Part shown: in pieces, positions 23,192 to 40,440 of the stretch | Position numbering within the stretch: position 1 is the first letter of the stretch | Layout of the letters: the number at the start of each line of letters is the position of its first letter | Source: Straminergon stramineum | Lineage: Eukaryota > Streptophyta > Bryopsida > Hypnales > Calliergonaceae | Length of the DNA stretch: 64,000 nt | Assembly (NCBI GenBank): GCA_963920665.1 | Contig: OY987264.1 | Span: 34,204,906 to 34,268,905 of the forward strand | Direction of reading: 5' to 3' | Notes under the pieces: model-generated | Told to the model about the DNA's origin: nothing | What the model saw: the letters and a program-made list of their open reading frames with translations, nothing else | Database searches by the model: none | Made by a program: the position numbers and the translations under genes

Positions 23192-24137
23192 CTAACCCCT
23201 AAAGGACCAAATGACATTTTTTGGTAATATAGCAATTTTGGGCAACTCACTACAAATGAAATTTTTATTATTTTTCTTTGAAAATTTTACAAAAAATATG
23301 CCTAAGGAGTATTTTTATGGCGTGAAAATTTTCATAACTTTTGACTGCATGGTTAAAACATTGTTGCATGGTATGTAATTTTCATTGTTAAATGGGTAGC
23401 CTAAGCAACTCAAAAAAATTCTTAAAAAATCACTTGATTAAGAAACAAAAATTTGGAATTGGTTTTCTAGATTCATATATATGTAAGAAGCTTTAAATCA
23501 TTCTAGTTTGATCAATGAGATGAAAGTTATGAGGAGTTTTGGTTTGTGGGTAGTTATGGATTCTCTACTCTAAAATAAACTTTGAAATCCTTATTTAACT
23601 CAATTTTCAATATTTTGGACACAAATAAAATCTTAGGATTTAGATTGTTTATTAAAAACATAACAGCCATTGGGATTGGCATTTTTCAATTCCATAACAA
23701 AATTCTTAACAACTTAGTATTTGAATCATTATTTATTTCTTTGTACTTATTATTTTTTTCCCAAAAGTTGTACAATTCCAAATGATCTGAATTTTTTCAA
23801 GCATGTAGCCAACTAGCCTTGAAGAATGAATCTAAAGAAGCACCACCATTTTGGATATTTTTTCATATAAATGAGATCTTGTAAAGTGTAGCTGCTCAAA
23901 TTTTTGTATGGCCCAAAAAATGATTTTTGTGAATTCAAATGCTAATATCTTGCAATCTACATGGTGGAAATTTCTGAATTTTTTTTCCACATCTTCTCAA
24001 ACCAACTTACTACAAGATCCTATGATAGAAGTATCCAGAAATGGTTTTTTTCTTCTAAAATTTGGTATTTGCACTAGAAATGGCAATTTTGGAGTGGTTT
24101 TGGTGAAAGCATAGTCTTAAAATCTTTAGGGGTTTAA
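23192..24137 (+). mobile_element. TTAA-type element, family P1 copy 4
   Basis: Left end CTAACCCCTAAAGGACCAAA at 23192 (CTAA, one change from TTAA), right end ATCTTTAGGGGTTTAA closing at 24137 with one extra T. It is the most complete uninterrupted copy of the family, about 0.94 kb. The single TTAA at 23353-23356 is the empty site for the nested insertion in copy 3. Several short open frames exist but none continues across copies, so the family is non-coding. Confidence 0.75.
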
Positions 24138-25779
24138 TTGTTGTTGCTATGAAAGAATACCTTGACAAATTCACTATATAAGGTAATATTGGGTTTAGGA
24201 ATGTACAAACAATGAACACATCAAAGTGAAATAAGCTTTTCCAATTTTTCATGAGACTTAAATTTTCAACTCCAAAAATTTGGAAACTAATTTCACAAGT
24301 CTCAAAGAAATAACAAATTACAACAAGTTAGATGTGCCTTTAATTGACCTTCAAGAATTTTTTGTATTGGAATTGGTTTCAAGATGTCTTTGTCCCTCCA
24401 AAAGGAAGGTAACCCCTTGAAATGACACTATATGGACAATCCACCTTAGATTCTACTACTTTAAACAACTTGATGCTATGAGTGGCTATGTATTTATTAA
24501 TTAGAAGTTTAAGATTTAAAATTTTTTATCTTGGAGATTGAATTGTAGTCAATATTAATCTTGAAAAGGATGGAGCCTATCATCAAGGTAGTAAACAAAA
24601 TATGATTCAATTATTGGATATGTATATAGATAGATGCATTATTCTTTTAAAATTTTTTTTTATCAAAAATCTGAAAATCATTTAGTGGACACTTTGAGTC
24701 TTTTGCATTTCACAAGATTTTTATAGAATAAAGAAGTAATTCATTGGCATGTCTCATATGGAGTTGTGGACATGTTACATGTTTCAGATCTTACCTTACC
24801 TTGATATCTCTATGTATATTATTGCAACTTAGCTAATTGTAGCATTGTTCCATTCTTAAGTAAGGTCCCAAGGTACAAGGTTCATAAAGTGCTCTCACTT
24901 TGAAATTGCCCACCTCTTGAAATGTACACTATTTGTACAAGTTTCTTTTTCATTGTATCAACAATGTACCAATATTTTATATTTTAGGAGGTGAACGATT
25001 TTAGAGCCCATTGCATTTCCACTACAAAAATTCATAAGTAATTCCACCAAGCTCTAAAAAGTATGAAATGACTTGGGTTAAATGCCAATTCCCATTTTAC
25101 TTCAAGGAAAATTTACTGATAAGTATTTCTAGAAGTTTCACCTCTCCAAATTCTATTTCAGCTCTTGGATGGGTCTTTATGGACCTCCTACCTTACCCTT
25201 ACCCTTAACTTCCCAGCATTCAATCAACCTGTACTGTAGCTTTTGTCAATGCCCAGCCTTCTCAACTTCTGTCCACTCAGAGTCTCAGACCCAATAACTT
25301 ACTTTCTGATAAAGACAAAGCTGCATCCCTGGTCCCGTTTGGTGTCCCAAATTGTTGTACTGTACAGTGGAGGCCTGGACTTCTGGACAGCCATTGAATC
25401 AATGGTGGTGTACACTGCACAACGTCGAGTGTTCCCAGAAAAAGCTCCTTGGGCCGGGTACTTTACAAGTTAGGGCAGGCAGTGAAGAAAGTTACAGAGA
25501 CAGAGACAGAGAGGGGAACTAAGTTATAGTTTTCGTTGCACAATTTCAATTAAAAAACTCCGTCCGTCCTGCAAGCTTCGGAACTTATGTTAACCCCGAA
25601 AACTGGACTCATGTCTGCACTGACGGAGAGCCGAGAACTCTGGAGGACTTATCATTGAAAACCTTGGAATCAAACCTTTGCATGGGAATGTTCAGTTCTT
25701 ACATCATACTCCAGTAGTTTAAAAAACAAAACAAAACCACCCAAATAAAAATAAAATCCCAAGGAATCAATGAATCACC
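24138..25779. other. Gene-less stretch upstream of the SnRK1 promoter
   Basis: AT-rich to about 25180, then less so. A possible left terminus AACCCCTTGAAATGACAC at 24413 has no partner. Bases 25190-25480 contain CTTAC-type repeats and short open frames with no recognised domain. Nothing else can be supported. Confidence 0.45.
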
Positions 25780-27611
25780 CTATCGCGCTCACAGGTTCGC
25801 AAAGAGTTCCCCGTGATGTTCCCAAGGGAGCGCACAAGAGGGGAACAACCTGATTCATGGTTCCCTCCGACACGCCCACCAAGATCCCCTGTGCGCTCCC
25901 GCTCCCTCCGTGGAACCGAAAGGAATAAAGCGCTCCCCAACTGGTTCCCTCGTTCCCTACAAGTCCCCCGGCCGATACCAACTCTCATAGCAGTGACCGG
26001 ATATAGACGAGAGACAGAAAATATTACCGGCTAAAACCGGTAACCGTCTCTCCCCCCTCAAGCGAAATTGATTCCACCTCCGGAACATCGCCCTCGCACA
26101 AAGTGCTGGCGTCCCGGAAAGAGCGCAAAGCCTAAGTTCGCGCTTTGGCACCTTTTTTTCCCCTTCTGGCATCTCACATTTTCTGCCAACCTTTTTCCGA
26201 ACTCTGTTGAAATTTTTCCCAATTTTTTTTCCATTTCTTTTCCATTTTTTTCCAATTTTTCTCATTTTTTTGGTGGTGCTTTTCGCTTGGTGCGAAGTAG
26301 AGCCACACGTGAGACGGCGTGCGTCCATGGATCACACGGCTCTCGTCTTCGACGTCGAAGAAGAAGAAGGGGAGAATCTTTAACTTTTGCGAATCCCCTT
26401 CCAACCTTTGCCAGAGCATTTGATGTGCACGGCACAGACGGAGCCAGGAAGACATAGCGATGAGCCCTCGGAGCTGATGAAGAGCTTACTGATTTTGAGA
26501 GAAAGAATCTTAGTTAAGTTACCTCTGGTGTTTCTGTGTCGGATTGCACGGAGTTCAACAAGTGGTCGGGATTCTAGCGCTCGGGGTTCAAGTGCTCGCG
26601 ATTCAAGTGGTTTGGAACTTTGTCGCTGCCGATCCTCTTTCCGGTTATCTTGCCAGGATTTTCTATCTGCGGAGTTCCCGACGCGAGCGAGACTATCTCA
26701 CCCTTGCTGCTGTGTGCTTCGTGTCGTTGCCGTGGGAGCGCCAGTCGTCCTTGTCTGATGTGCGCCGGCCGGATGACTGTGTAGAGCAGAAATGTGGAGA
26801 ATGCCGCATTTTATTTCCCTCTAGGAATGGCAGTCAAGTTGTAGATCCACGGTGATGAGCGAGGAAGCGGGCGAATCGTTTCTCTTTTTCCTCACCTCAC
26901 CTATTTTTGTGATTTTTTTGTTGTTGCGGTATTTGCATCTCAAACCTTCAGTAGGACTACTTCCTTCTTAGTTCATGGATCTTAGACTTAGAGCGAGCGC
27001 GGCATTTCACACGGCAAGTAACAGCGTTGATGAATCTCCAAGAAAGCCCTTGCCTCTTCAAATTTTTCCCTTAGGAGTTTTCCTGCAGGTTTGCTGAATC
27101 CAGCCAGTCTCTCTCGCAAACCAAGCCCTTGAATGCGCTTCCGGGGGGATCCATTCCATTGTGAAAATTCATTCCGTAGAATTTGGCGAAGATGAGCATT
27201 ACTACGGGGTTTGGCGGCACGACGTCAAGCTCATGAGCGACTCTTCACCATGACATGCGCACCACGCCCTTCCTTGGCCGGCGCCTTTGAGAACGTGACT
27301 GCATCGACACAGTTTAGTACAAGGCGAAGGAAGAGCACCGTTTTTGTAACTATTACCACGGGAATCCACGCCTTCGCTCTGATTGCGTCTCACCTCGCTG
27401 CTTGGAATCGCGACCACCCCGTTTATTATGAAACCGTGGGAACCTCCTGCCTCGCCCTTCAGCATGGCCATCTTCCGACGCACACGAGATCTGGCTGCGC
27501 ACATCCCGTGCATACCCGGAACGGATCAGAGCCAAGGGTTTCCTTGTAAGTGAGAGAAGCCGTCGATTTTGTCGTAGAGGAGAAATAAATGCAAGTGAGA
27601 GTGTGGAAGTG
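25780..27611 (+). promoter_or_regulatory. Putative promoter and long 5' leader of the SnRK1-type gene
   Basis: Composition shifts sharply to GC-richer DNA at about 25780. A pyrimidine-rich tract with T-runs and TTCC/TTTCC words spans about 26150-26275, of the kind found near plant core promoters. Between there and the start codon at 27612 there are many upstream ATGs and overlapping frames on both strands. The largest plausible upstream ORF is listed separately. A leader intron ending in TTTTCCTGCAG near 27089 is plausible. The transcription start is not determined. Confidence 0.45.
27250..27549 (+). other. Candidate upstream ORF in the SnRK1 leader
   Basis: An ATG at 27250 opens a 99-codon frame ending at TAA 27547-27549, 62 bases before the main start and out of frame with it. 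The peptide is Thr- and His-rich with no recognised domain. It could lower translation of the kinase if transcribed as part of the same mRNA; whether it lies in the mature leader is unknown. Confidence 0.25.
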
Positions 27612-33144
<5,533 letters not shown>

Positions 33145-36100
33145 ATTTGCTTCATTACGGTCATGGAGTTGGTGGTCGACAAAAGGACTATTTCGCTCTC
33201 AACAGCCGGTCATGAGATTCACGAGTGAAAGCCAGTCAATCCAAAAAGCCATGTGGTATGGTACTCTCTTATTTCTCTTATTTCTCTTACTTGGAAAAGG
33301 AATTTCTGGATTAGGACGTTTGCAGTCAAATGTTTTTTTATGTTAAATTGATTAGTGGCTTCACTGAAAAGACTTTCATTGAAATTTGTGCAGGAGCCGC
33401 AAGTGTCGCCGGAACTTGTTTTTCGGCAATCTCTATTCAATGCAGCGTTGATCGGGTCCTCAGAGACGATGGAATTGGAGAATGGACTTCACCCTATCAG
33501 TGCCCCCCTCAGGCACAGTGATTTATTCTAGTGGTCCAAACCCTAGGCCATGAGTTTGTAGCGATTTGCTGTGGTACATTTCAATTATAATTTTGCCATT
33601 ATTTAAACCTTAGTGATGTAGCACAACCTTCAATTTTGACACAATAGAAAATATGTTATCAGTTTTGGAACAATTTCCCCTCGGACCAAAAGTAAAGTTT
33701 TGTGAACTCACATGATTCTATGAAGTGCACCAAAAATGCGTGCAAGGTAGTTAATACTATAATTGGCATCACTCCAAGCATATGAACTTATTTAGCAGTG
33801 TGGTTTTGGGAGATGATGAGAACTGAATATGGAGAGATCTTTCATAATATGCTTCTTATTGAGCAAGGCAGCATGTCCACTTCATAAAGTGGGAGTTTGA
33901 ATAATCTGTAACTTAGTTGTCAAATGTTTAGAATTGTGCACAACTCGTAAATTGGAGAAGCTGCACAAGCATCAACTCGCCAAGGAGTATGTTAGACAGG
34001 TGACCAACTTACAATGAAGATGCGTTGAACCCCAACAATAGCATCCTAGCATTTCTTCATAATGTAATATTGCGTACGACAACCAAATTTGCGGTGATCC
34101 AAAATTTATATTTCCATATGGAGGATTCTGGCCACTGGAGGCATCCACATAACTTATTACTGGTATGAAAAAATAAGAGGCCTTAGGCGTTGGCTAGTCA
34201 TGCCTGCACCAAACTTGTTAGTAAATCCAAGGATGTTTTTGTCCAATTGATGACAAAGAATCTTCCTATGTAGGATAGAAGTGCAATTGTTTATCTTTAG
34301 AATTTTGTGCAAAAACAAAAGATCTTGTAGAGTAGTTTGACCTCCAATGAATATTTTTTATTTTTTTATAAAGTAGATGATGTCAGATGGTTCTAAAAGG
34401 GATGATTTCCACAATCACTAGTCCGTCCTTTAAGGGTTAGTAGTGGCACCCTAACTTTGTAAAGACATTGTGGCCCAATGTGGTCCAATGGATGACAAAA
34501 AATCCTTCTATGTAATACAAAAGTGCATACTATAGAGCCTCTTTAAACTAATAGAGTTGGAACTAGGCTAATTATATTATTACATTAGGGAAGGTCATTA
34601 CATTATTGATGTTTGGATGCAGTCTAGGACAAGACTATGCAATCAATATTACTTCAGGAAGTATTACTTTGAAGAGGTTCTACCTTATGTTCATCCTTGG
34701 AATTTTGTGCAAAAAGGGGAGATCTTGCATAGTAGTTAGACTTTGAGTGACTATTTTTTGTTTTTTGTTTTAAGCAGATGATTCATATTGTACCAAAAAG
34801 GATGATTTTCATGATGATTGGCCCACCCTCATAGGGATAAATGTATAAGCAATTTTGTTTTTCATGTGTCCACATTTTGAAAATTGGTTCAATTAGATCA
34901 ACAATTGTAGTGAAAGACATTGTAAGTAAAGCTTAAATTTTCTACTACTTGAGAGTATATTATATATTTTCAAAAGCAACACACTATAAGCTCCTACAAT
35001 GGTTAGTAGACTCTATAAGAAACAACACATTCAGAACTTTGTAGCAACAAAAAGTAATGCCTAAATAGTAACACCCTTGAATAGACACTTGGACAATTTG
35101 CTCAAGTTCTATGTAGGAGAATGGAGGTTCCACATGCCGACTTAATTTGCTATCAGACAAAAAGTGATGCCTAAATAATAGCACCCTTGAGTAGAGTAAA
35201 CTTGCCATTTACCACACACATCCAAAAACCACACAACAACTTTGCCAATTACCATACACTAACCACACGATGCAACTACCAATTCAATTGCTATAAGAAC
35301 AAAATTTTGTATCAACGCCCTATGACCGCACACCGTATGGTGAAGGGTTGCAAGGAATGTTTAACTAGGCTTTAGCTTCATTGCCTTTAGATTGCAATAA
35401 AATTTGTTGGAAGAAATCTTTTTGCATTCTATTTTTTGAAGGTGAATCTTAACATGACATTTAATGATCATGTCAAATTTCAAAACATGCAAGTCTCTGT
35501 ATTTATACGGAGAAGGATTTGAATTTTGTCCATGTGGTGATTGGCAAGTTTACTGTAAACACTTGGACAATTTGCTCTAGTTATATGTAGGAGAATGGAG
35601 GTTTCACATGTCGACTTAATTTGCTATCAGGCAAAAAATAGAAATTTGTTCTAGGTACCTTACAGTTTAAGGTGTTTAAGTTGCCATTACCTTAGGACAT
35701 GGGGGATTCCTAGGGAGATTCCTAATGGTGAACTGCAAATGTATGCTTCTCTTCACAAGGTAGAACTGAACTTCATCTCATCTGACCAGGGGAACTAAAC
35801 AGTAATGCTCACTGTGGATTGTGCATTCTCAATGCATCCATCAATCACCAACAATCACAATATCATTTCGCCAGAAACGATGACAATAGTAATGCGGCTT
35901 CAACAATATTTCAATCAGAACGTTCACGAGTTTATATACATTCTGTGACAACACTAAGGATTGTAATTCCCAGGATCCTCCTTAACCTATAAAAATAATA
36001 ATTTCCCAACGCTCTGTTACCTCGGCATCTGGCATGCTCAAGGTGAAGCTTCCATGCCGTCATCTGCCATTCCTATTGGTCAATCGCTCTCAAATGCTTG

Positions 36101-36299
36101 CAAGCTTTCTCAGCAAGGTCTGTTCCAACATATGCAGAGAGTTTGCTGCTTCCGCCACTGCATACTCTTAGTTGATAAACGACATCCTCCACAATTAAAA
36201 AAATCTACACTCTGTGATCAACTTCCTCTCCGACTGTCGTAAATTAAAAAATGGCATCTTGCCATGACAAAAGGAATTCAATCTCACCACTGCGTTTAC
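33145..36299. other. SnRK1 3' UTR and intergenic region with repeats
   Basis: The kinase 3' UTR probably continues past 33144; a GT-AG pair near 33254 and 33393 could mark a UTR intron. From about 33700 the region is intergenic. It holds family T remnants (34225-34435, 34690-34840), a TA-flanked MITE (34533-34682), and repeats around 35065-35165 that recur at 35565-35640 with the shared GGAGAATGGAGGTT motif. The 3' UTR of the minus-strand gene probably reaches to about 35900-36000. No further gene is seen. Confidence 0.5.
34533..34682. mobile_element. TA-flanked MITE, copy 1
   Basis: Ends TAGAGCCTCTTTAAACTAAT and the reverse complement of TAGAACCTCTTCAAAGTAAT. It is related to 44363-44526; both share AATAGAGTTGG near the left and AGAGGTT or GAAGAGGTT near the right. 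TA at each end suggests a TA target site. Non-coding, about 150 bp. Confidence 0.6.
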
Positions 36300-38171
36300 T
36301 TATACCACGGAAGACCTTGACCCTTTCTTTTGTCGGAGTGGTAGGCGTCGGGGCACCCGTGCCCATATCCAGCCAAACAAGGCGAGAAGCGAGAATAAGG
36401 GTAGCCACTGCATCACCAACATGACTGCCTTCATTTCTACAACACACAATCCCCCCAGTGTCAAATAACATTAAAGAATCTATTGTACCAAGTCGCAATA
36501 CAGAATATTATGGAAAAACTTCCTCAGCATAAATGCAAATCAACTTTCACAACAGATAAATTATGATTATGATTTTTACCTATAAACCAAACCTAATCAA
36601 TGTCACACTCACAAACAACAATTTGTTTTTAATTCATGAATGGATTGCTATTATTGAATGCAGTACCCTGTATGTATGCAATTGGACTTGGTCCCAACTA
36701 CATATCAGCCAGTTTATCCCTGAACAGGGTGAAGTTTTCAAGAGAACTCGAAATGCAAAAACTACCTTTCAGCTTGCTGACCAAGTCCTCCCCGAACTTT
36801 TTTCGCTCCTTATCTGGAATGACTTCGGAGATATCACCTGTGTCGAAAGTTATTGATTGCCCTAAATCCTCCTCCAATTTCTCACTTAATTCGTTGATTG
36901 CCCCTCCACAGGTGTTGGGACAATCAACTCGTTTCTTCATCTCGTACTCGTCACTTCCGTCACAGCAGTCTGCAAATTTGAGGTCTGACATTTTATACAC
37001 TGATTTTGCAAGAATGAACGTATTTCGTAACAAATTTGACCTCGACTCTGCTACTACCATCCCTGCTCGACAGAAACTCCATGCAGATGTCGACAATAAT
37101 CGATGGATCTCTCTCGTGACACGACAGCAGTTTCGTTTCTTCTCTTGATACAACAGGGAACTTATTAATATTCTCATGATAATGCAGTGCGTACTGGCAC
37201 AAAGAGCACAAAGAGTCTAACCGCAAATGCCGTCATTGACTCGTGAAGAATAAACCAATTTCGGATCTGATCCAACATTTTTGCAGTAGTACTTGCCATT
37301 AGGACAGGCCGAGGTTCCTGCAACACATAAAATCGCATTAGATACATCGCAAACTTGTGCACTCTGTAATTCTCGAGTGAATCAGAAACAGAATTAGTCT
37401 GGCAATAGATGGACTGTGCACTTCTAGACTTCTAAGACTACATTTCCAATTCGTACATTCATTGATAACCATTCATTTGAGAACCGCTCTCACCAGGCTC
37501 ATCTGTCCCATCTGCACAATCGCAGAAGTTATCGTTGAGGCGCTCCCGAGGAAAGGATTTAAGACCATCTTTGCACCAGATAGTGTCATCCTTAAAATAA
37601 TCCAAATCTGTTTCCAAAACCTCATCCATGTCAAGACTCCAACCATCTTTCCAAGACTAGCAAAGATTCATTTGCAGGCATGCCGTAATGACCTAAAAGC
37701 AAAACACAAGTACTCTGGACAGACAGACTACCGTCCTCCATTTTAACCTAATCAATTAAGGAAAACTATTTAGTCTCGAACATACACCAGTTAACCTGGT
37801 CCTTACCATAAACAACGACAATTACTCAATTTCTGCGCATTTAATTCCACCGATCACAATAATACAGTCAAAGCCGTTCAAACCTTGAAAAATACTACTG
37901 TTCATCATCGAATGCATATGAAGCCATATCCTCGTACTAATCCGTCTGCATTGTCGATAAACCGACATGTTCATGCCATAACCGAAACCGAGTTACTAAT
38001 GACACGGTTCCTACTCATCACTGAACTGTAAGAGGAGAGTTGACCTTGTGGATCAATCCCACGAGCTTTGTTGCCAGCCGAAACTTCGTCCACCAAGGCC
38101 AAAAACGTGACGAGCGCCAGGAAACGGCATCGCGATGGCTGCAAACTCCGCCATTCTCGACGCTGCTGCAT
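36300..38171 (-). CDS. Short glucosidase II beta subunit-like protein (PRKCSH N-terminal domain) with C-terminal membrane anchor
   Basis: Five exons on the minus strand: 38171-38045, 37607-37494, 37317-37222, 36969-36766, 36436-36300; all GT-AG, 225 residues. Residues about 16-32 form a signal peptide (cleavage likely after VSA). GIDPQ at 38-42 is followed by two LDL-receptor-class-A-like cysteine modules, [20 protein letters not shown] (54-73) with DGTDEP, then [17 protein letters not shown] (104-120), the calcium-binding pattern of the beta subunit N-terminus. Residues 184-206 are a hydrophobic segment followed by a basic tail. Full beta subunits are much longer and carry a C-terminal mannose-6-phosphate-receptor homology domain and an ER retrieval signal; both are absent. 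Similar short proteins exist in angiosperms, so this is probably a natural paralog and not a truncation. Expected location is the ER lumen, membrane-anchored, with the basic tail cytosolic. Partner with the catalytic subunit is unproven. Confidence 0.9.
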
Positions 38172-38490
38172 CGTGGATGAAGCTCTCGACGAGCCCTATG
38201 CGGCTGCGAGCATTTCGTCAAGACGCTCGCCGTGCAACGGGCGTAACTGAAGCGCTCGCGCCGACCGCCATAGCCATCGGCATAGCCATGGCGACCTGTG
38301 GCACGTGAACGGTCGCAGCTACCCTGATCCCAAAAGTCATCGCTCCGTCGTCTTTATTTCATCCCCAATTTTATCCCAGAATTCATCCAATGCTCTCTGT
38401 GCGGTATATTCAATGCACTGTCGGTGAGTGATATTCCCGGTATATCCCTCGGTATCTCAGTGAAGGTGAAGATATTGGGCCGCGACTATA

Positions 38491-38736
38491 GTAGTGCGAC
38501 TAGCCGAATGCGGGGACCGTTTTGCCCCCCCCTGCATTTTACACCTGGGGAAAACGCAGGAACGATTTATTTGCAAGGCATGACAGAATTTGTAAATTTT
38601 GAGTTCATATTTGCAATTGAAGACCCCAAATTTGCTAGGCAAAGTGTTGAGAAATAGATTAGTCAAGTACAAAATAGGGGGTCTTTTTTTTACATTCACC
38701 CTTGGCTAGACCTCCGCATTCGGCTTGTCACACTAT
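38491..38736. mobile_element. TA-flanked MITE in the promoter region of the glucosidase-like gene
   Basis: Ends GTAGTGCGACTAGCCGAATG and the reverse complement of ATAGTGTGACAAGCCGAATG, flanked by TA at 38489-38490 and 38737-38738. It is 246 bp, non-coding, and lies about 320 bp upstream of the start codon at 38171. TA target duplication and short inverted repeats fit a Tc1/mariner (Stowaway-type) MITE. Confidence 0.75.
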
Positions 38737-38738
38737 TA

Positions 38739-39471
38739 CAATCTTGACCAAGATATTAGCATTTAAAATTTGTCATAGTAAAAGCATCTCTTCCACACAC
38801 GTAAAAGAGCCTTGCCAACTAATTTATGAGTAGCCAAGTGAAATTCAATCCCAACAGCACTATAGTTGGAGATGTAGAGGCATAGGGCCTCTAGAATTGG
38901 CCTCGACTCCGGTAGAATTTTGATTCGTAGAGGGGACCTTCTCAACCCCTTGTTGTCATTGGATTCCGTATTCTAACATGTCAAAGGCCATTGTGGTGAT
39001 GACAATGGCAACTTGGAAGTTGTAGTCACATTTGTAGGTTGGTGTGAATCAAGGCTTTTTTTCTTGGTGAAATTTTGCCAAATCTGTCAAAATTTGACCA
39101 CTATGATTTTGTACCTCCAAAATCTAGCCTGTGAAGTGAAGACAACAGAGGGGACACTAGTCCAAAAAAAAGCCTTGGTGTTAACCACCCTTCTCAATCA
39201 TCTTCTCAAGGTCTACAAGTGTTTTTTTTTTTTGGGGGGGGGGGTATATTAGTATATGTTAAAAAAAATCACTTATTTGTGCTTGATTAATCTATTTTTT
39301 AAACCACTCCATCCTAATTTGGGACTCTAATTGCCTATATGAATTTCAAAATCCCTAGATTTTATGATGCGTGGAAAATAAGTAGCTCATGTGTTTTTCC
39401 TATGGACACAACTAAATATGAGTATTTCCTTGTGAATCAAGATGTAAGTGTTGTGAATTAAACAATTTTGT
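38739..39471. other. Gene-less stretch
   Basis: No gene supported. A T-run joined to a G-run at 39222-39243 is the only marked feature. Confidence 0.5.
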
Positions 39472-40440
39472 GAATCAAGAGGTAAATGATGTAGAAGACT
39501 TAGTACATTTTGACTAATGTGACTAATGCCCTACAAGCTTATGAGTCACATTAGTCACAATATCTGAAATCTTCTATAATTCTCAAATGAAGGAGGGTTA
39601 AATCTTTTTAGAATTTATATATATATTCTATACAATATAAGACACCTGGATGCAAATTTGTAGGAACATTGGGCACTTTAAGGAATTTTTGCAATTTTTT
39701 AACTATTTTAACTCCTAATCCAAAATTAATAAAATTGGAATTGTTGTACCCAATGTGCTTGTTTAGGATTTAATGCATCTATTAGAGAGATCTTGGACAA
39801 TTTTTGAATACAAAAGGCGTGTATTTTAGGAGATTTGCTCAATTTTGATTAATGCCCTCAAGGGCATTATAATGCTAGAAAATTCAATTTTTCTATTGTT
39901 TTGGTCGCGTTGTTCTAGTCACTACTCTATTCATTTTGACAAAAATCTATTGATTTTCAATAGTTTTTTTGTCAAAATCAACAAAATAGAGACCAAAACA
40001 ACGCGACCAAAACAATAGAAAAATTGAATTTTCTAGTAGTATTAGTCACATTAGACACAATTGAGTAAATTTGTCACAACTGTTGCGTGGGCAAGTGAAA
40101 TTTATGTAGAATTTGTATACACGTTCTTCACTATTTAAGGCACCTACTTGCAAATTTGTGGAAGCATTGGACACTTTTAAATTATTTTGCAATTTTTGGA
40201 TTGTTTTAACTCCCAACCCAAAAATAAATAAAATTGGTGTTCACATGTCCAAGTTTATATGTTAGGATGCTTGTTTAGGACTTATTACAACTTTTGGGAA
40301 TTTCTTAGGTGATTTTTTGAATCAAGAGGTAGAATTGTGGAAGATTTCCTCAATTGTGACTAATGCCCCTTATAGGCATTAGTCACATTGTATAGAATCT
40401 TCTACAAGTCTCTAGTGGAGGGGTGAATTTTTTTTTGAAT
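39472..40440. repeat. Tandem array, about 2.4 copies of a 335-350 bp unit
   Basis: Units start at 39472, 39806 and 40319, each with a GAATCAAGAGG-like motif, then a GACTAATGCCC motif, then a GGCACCTACTTGCAAATTTG-type block. The second unit is interrupted by the hairpin at 39875-40036. The third unit is cut short near 40440. Non-coding. Confidence 0.7.
39875..40036. mobile_element. 162-bp near-perfect hairpin inside the tandem array
   Basis: Arms of about 75 bp begin CTAGAAAATTCAATTTTTCT and end with the exact reverse complement; the arms also share GGTCGCGTTGTT. A short loop lies near 39955-39960. The hairpin interrupts the second tandem unit and is absent from the first and third, so it is an insertion. 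No target duplication is obvious. It may be a foldback MITE. Confidence 0.7.

Noticed and set aside
25957..26855. Several overlapping frames of 90-130 codons upstream of SnRK1
   Set aside because: They lie on both strands in the promoter and leader region, have low-complexity Lys, Phe, Ser or Arg content, and no recognisable domain.
36698..37177. A 159-codon minus-strand frame taken as a whole gene
   Set aside because: Only 36766-36969 is exon 4 of the glucosidase II beta-like gene; the rest of the open frame is intron read-through.
39875..40036. MicroRNA precursor
   Set aside because: The arms are almost perfectly complementary over about 75 bp and the sequence interrupts a repeat, which fits a foldback insertion better than a conserved microRNA locus. 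Small-RNA data would be needed to say otherwise.
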